DNA of 64,000 bases from Rhodohalobacter mucosus (GTDB taxonomy: Bacteria > Bacteroidota > Rhodothermia > Balneolales > Balneolaceae). Below, piece by piece: positions 61,995-64,000 of the stretch. Location: NCBI RefSeq assembly GCF_003150675.1, contig NZ_QGGB01000003.1, positions 248,001-312,000 of the forward strand, written 5' to 3'. The position numbers and the translations under genes are program-made. The stretch's first letter is position 1. Each line of letters begins with the position of its first letter. Under the pieces are notes generated by a model. That model was not told where the DNA came from and did not search any database. It was given only the letters and a program-made list of their open reading frames with translations.

Positions 61995-62459
61995 ATGCAT
62001 AACAGAAGAGCTGCAAGAGAAGCCGCACTCAAGTCAATATACGCGGAAGAAGTAGGCGGGAACTCAACCCAGGATGTAACCAGTAATATCTTGAAAGAAG
62101 CTCTCGGCGATGATCCCGATTCATTTCGATTTGCTGAAAAATTACTCCTGACTACGGTGGATCACGCTCCGGAACATGACCGGTTAATTCAGAAACACAT
62201 TAATAACTGGGAAGTAACGAGACTTGCAATAATAGATAAGCTCATTTTACGCATGATTCTCTCCGAATTTCTTTATTTCGATGATGTGCCAACAAAGGTC
62301 AGCATTAATGAAGGCATTGAGCTTGCAAAAAAATTCTCTACCCGTAAAAGCGGAAACTTTGTGAATGGTATACTGGACGCTGTTTTAACCGAGCTCAAGA
62401 GTGAGGGGAAAATCCAAAAGAAAGGCCGTGGTCTTATCGAAAGCTCAGCATCAGAATGA
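61995..62459 (+). CDS. nusB: transcription antitermination protein NusB
   Basis: 154 residues from ATG 61995 (HNRRAAREAALKSIYAEEVGG), which fits the family N-terminus. The longer frame to 61911 is not conserved-looking. Helical bundle with WEVTRLAIIDKLILRMILSEFLYFDDVPTKVSINEGIELAKKFSTRKSGNFVNGILDAV, the standard C-terminal signature. NusB binds boxA in rRNA transcripts with NusE. Its stop overlaps the next start by 4 bases (ATGA), so the two genes are coupled. Confidence 0.95.
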   Translation: MHNRRAAREAALKSIYAEEVGGNSTQDVTSNILKEALGDDPDSFRFAEKLLLTTVDHAPEHDRLIQKHINNWEVTRLAIIDKLILRMILSEFLYFDDVPTKVSINEGIELAKKFSTRKSGNFVNGILDAVLTELKSEGKIQKKGRGLIESSASE

Positions 62460-63118
62460 AGAATAACCTGATTGCAATTGGTGATATTCACGGATGTGTG
62501 AAATCAATGAAAGCATTATGGGAGAAACTGGAGCCCTGGAGCCACTATACCCATGTGTTTGTAGGCGACTATATCGACAGGGGACCGGATTCGAAAGGGG
62601 TGGTTGATTTTCTGCTCTCGGTCAGGAACGAACGGTCTTGTGTGTTTCTTCGCGGCAATCATGAACAGATGCTACTGGATGCATACGAAAGGGGAGACGC
62701 TTACAACTGGATGATGAATGGGGGAGAGTCCACATTAAAATCTTACGGCTCAGACATTCGCGTTACAGAGCTCCCCGAAGATCATATTACCTTCTACAAG
62801 GAAACCAAAATGTACTACCAAACGGAGAGCTTTTTTGTTGTTCATGCCGGTGCTCCACCTCATCAAACCATTCAGAAGAGTATCGACGATGAAAGCTCCG
62901 GACAGTTTTTTCTTTGGGGCAGGGAACATCTGAATGTTTATCAAACTCCTTGGGAGAAAACCGTCGTATTTGGTCATACCCCCAGGCCGTCTCCTGTGCA
63001 GCGTGATAAGATGATCGGCATAGATACAGGCTGTGTCTATAATCGAATGGGGTACGGCAAACTTACAGCTGTCGTTTTACCCGAAACCAAATTCATTCAA
63101 CAAAAATCATTGGATTAG
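62456..63118 (+). CDS. PPP-family serine/threonine protein phosphatase
   Basis: 220 residues. Metallophosphoesterase of the PPP type with the three family signatures in order: IGDIHGC, VGDYIDRGPDSKG, RGNHEQMLLDA. Further metal ligands: FVVHAGAPP and VVFGHTP. The length fits bacterial PrpE/PrpA-like phosphatases and the related ApaH-type bis(nucleosyl) tetraphosphatases, so the substrate could be a protein or Ap4A. It overlaps nusB by 4 bases, and ychF follows 23 bases later, so a nusB-phosphatase-ychF unit is likely. Confidence 0.88.
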   Translation: MKNNLIAIGDIHGCVKSMKALWEKLEPWSHYTHVFVGDYIDRGPDSKGVVDFLLSVRNERSCVFLRGNHEQMLLDAYERGDAYNWMMNGGESTLKSYGSDIRVTELPEDHITFYKETKMYYQTESFFVVHAGAPPHQTIQKSIDDESSGQFFLWGREHLNVYQTPWEKTVVFGHTPRPSPVQRDKMIGIDTGCVYNRMGYGKLTAVVLPETKFIQQKSLD

Positions 63119-63141
63119 CTTTAATCAACTGATATCATCTC

Positions 63142-64000
63142 ATGAATCTAAAATGCGGTATTGTGGGGCTTCCCAATGTCGGTAAGTCAACTCTTTTTAA
63201 CGCACTGAGCAATGCCGGTGCGGAATCAGCAAATTTCCCTTTTTGTACCATTGATCCTAATGTGGGACTTGTTCCCGTTCCGGATGAACGATTGAAGAAG
63301 CTGGAACTGCTGGTAGATCCCAAACAGACCATTCCCGCTACAATTGAGTTTGTAGATATAGCGGGGCTTGTGAAAGGTGCTTCAGAAGGAAAAGGCAAAG
63401 GAAATGCATTTCTCTCACACATTCGTGAAGTGGATTTAATTGTACATGTTGTTCGCTGTTTTGATGATGATGACATTATACACGTGGAGGGTTCGGTTGA
63501 CCCTGAACGGGATATTCGCATCATTGAGGATGAATTAATTCTGAAAGATCTTGAATCGGTTGAAAAGCGTTATGACAATCTGAAAAAGCAGTCGAAAAGC
63601 GGAGATAAAAAAATAGCAGCGCAGCTTGAAACCGTCGAAAAACTGATAAATCATCTGCAGGATGGACAAACAGCAAGAACATTCGATACTGACCGTGATT
63701 CTGAAGAGGCATTCAAAGATCTGTTTCTGCTTTCAGCAAAACCTGTACTCTATGCATGTAACGTATCCGAGTCGGACGTAAATGACGGCAATGCATACGT
63801 GGATGCTGTGACAAGTATCGCGGACGAATTTGGTGATGAAGTAGTCATGTTTTGTGCAAAAATTGAAGCCGAAATTGCAGAGCTGGACGAAGAAGAGAAA
63901 CAGATGTTCCTGGAAGAGATGGGGCTGAAAAAGTCAGGCCTTGATCGTCTTATACAGGCTGCGTATCAAAACCTGGGCCTGATTACCTACTTCACTGCAG
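63142..64000 (+). CDS. ychF: YchF/Ola1-type P-loop ATPase (partial, 3' end cut by window edge)
   Basis: The ATG at 63142 opens a frame of 286 residues that runs off the window. It begins [23 protein letters not shown], the P-loop of the Obg-HflX family, and has [18 protein letters not shown] (switch region), [26 protein letters not shown] (DxxG), and the NVSESD motif in place of the usual GTP-specific NKxD, as expected for the ATP-preferring YchF. The C-terminal TGS domain would lie beyond the edge. It binds ribosomes and is linked to oxidative stress response. Confidence 0.95.
   Translation, partial: MNLKCGIVGLPNVGKSTLFNALSNAGAESANFPFCTIDPNVGLVPVPDERLKKLELLVDPKQTIPATIEFVDIAGLVKGASEGKGKGNAFLSHIREVDLIVHVVRCFDDDDIIHVEGSVDPERDIRIIEDELILKDLESVEKRYDNLKKQSKSGDKKIAAQLETVEKLINHLQDGQTARTFDTDRDSEEAFKDLFLLSAKPVLYACNVSESDVNDGNAYVDAVTSIADEFGDEVVMFCAKIEAEIAELDEEEKQMFLEEMGLKKSGLDRLIQAAYQNLGLITYFTA

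Overview
The window is 64 kb of chromosomal core and light accessory sequence, cut inside a gene at each end (batA at the left, ychF at the right). I infer a marine-type member of the Bacteroidota/Balneolota group. The grounds are a Bacteroidota-style promoter box (TAnnTTTG) before the trp leader, Bat-type VWA genes, a DUF4837 lipoprotein, many short LxxC lipoproteins, a fused isobutyryl-CoA mutase, a remnant of a SusC/TonB plug, and intergenic arrays with a 7-base period. This assignment rests on gene families and motifs read by eye, not on a database search.

Left part (1-22.6 kb). Bat/aerotolerance genes on the minus strand are split by an inverted M23 peptidase gene. Next come a small winged-helix protein, alanine dehydrogenase, a decayed TonB-plug pseudogene, and a fructan pair (GH32 lipoprotein and MFS sugar porter). 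A 1 kb block of duplicated, palindrome-rich, non-coding repeats follows. After it lie a DUF2207 membrane protein, a PQQ-type sugar dehydrogenase lipoprotein, two small lipoproteins, adenosine deaminase, a CstA-type transporter, and an nfeD plus two tandem SPFH genes.

Middle (22.7-32.3 kb). A complete tryptophan operon in the order E-S-G-D-C-F-B-A has the tryptophanyl-tRNA synthetase gene inserted between trpE and trpG. It is preceded by a readable attenuator: a 16-residue leader peptide with three consecutive Trp codons, an antiterminator arm and an intrinsic terminator. A DUF4837 lipoprotein follows.

32-51 kb. purC lies directly behind a LacI-type regulator. Then come phytoene synthase, an esterase-fold protein lacking its nucleophile serine, biotin carboxylase and murQ, a TonB-like protein, tRNA-Ser(GGA), the NAD salvage pair pncA/pncB, an Ig-like lipoprotein, fused isobutyryl-CoA mutase (icmF), and a minus-strand set with a TPR protein, lolD, ymdB and trhA.

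Right part (51.7-64 kb). A minus-strand translation/division cluster reads thrS-infC-rpmI-rplT, then pheS-pheT-(coiled coil)-zapA, with a terminator between the two halves. It is followed by a five-PAS soluble histidine kinase, tRNA-Val(GAC), nusB, a PPP phosphatase and ychF.

Most notable signals: the Trp-codon attenuator controlling both synthesis genes and trpS, and dispersed period-7 intergenic arrays. The arrays sit on both sides of trpS and before trpB, and they explain an exact 21-base difference between two large repeat copies. I found no phage, CRISPR array, insertion sequence or defence system.
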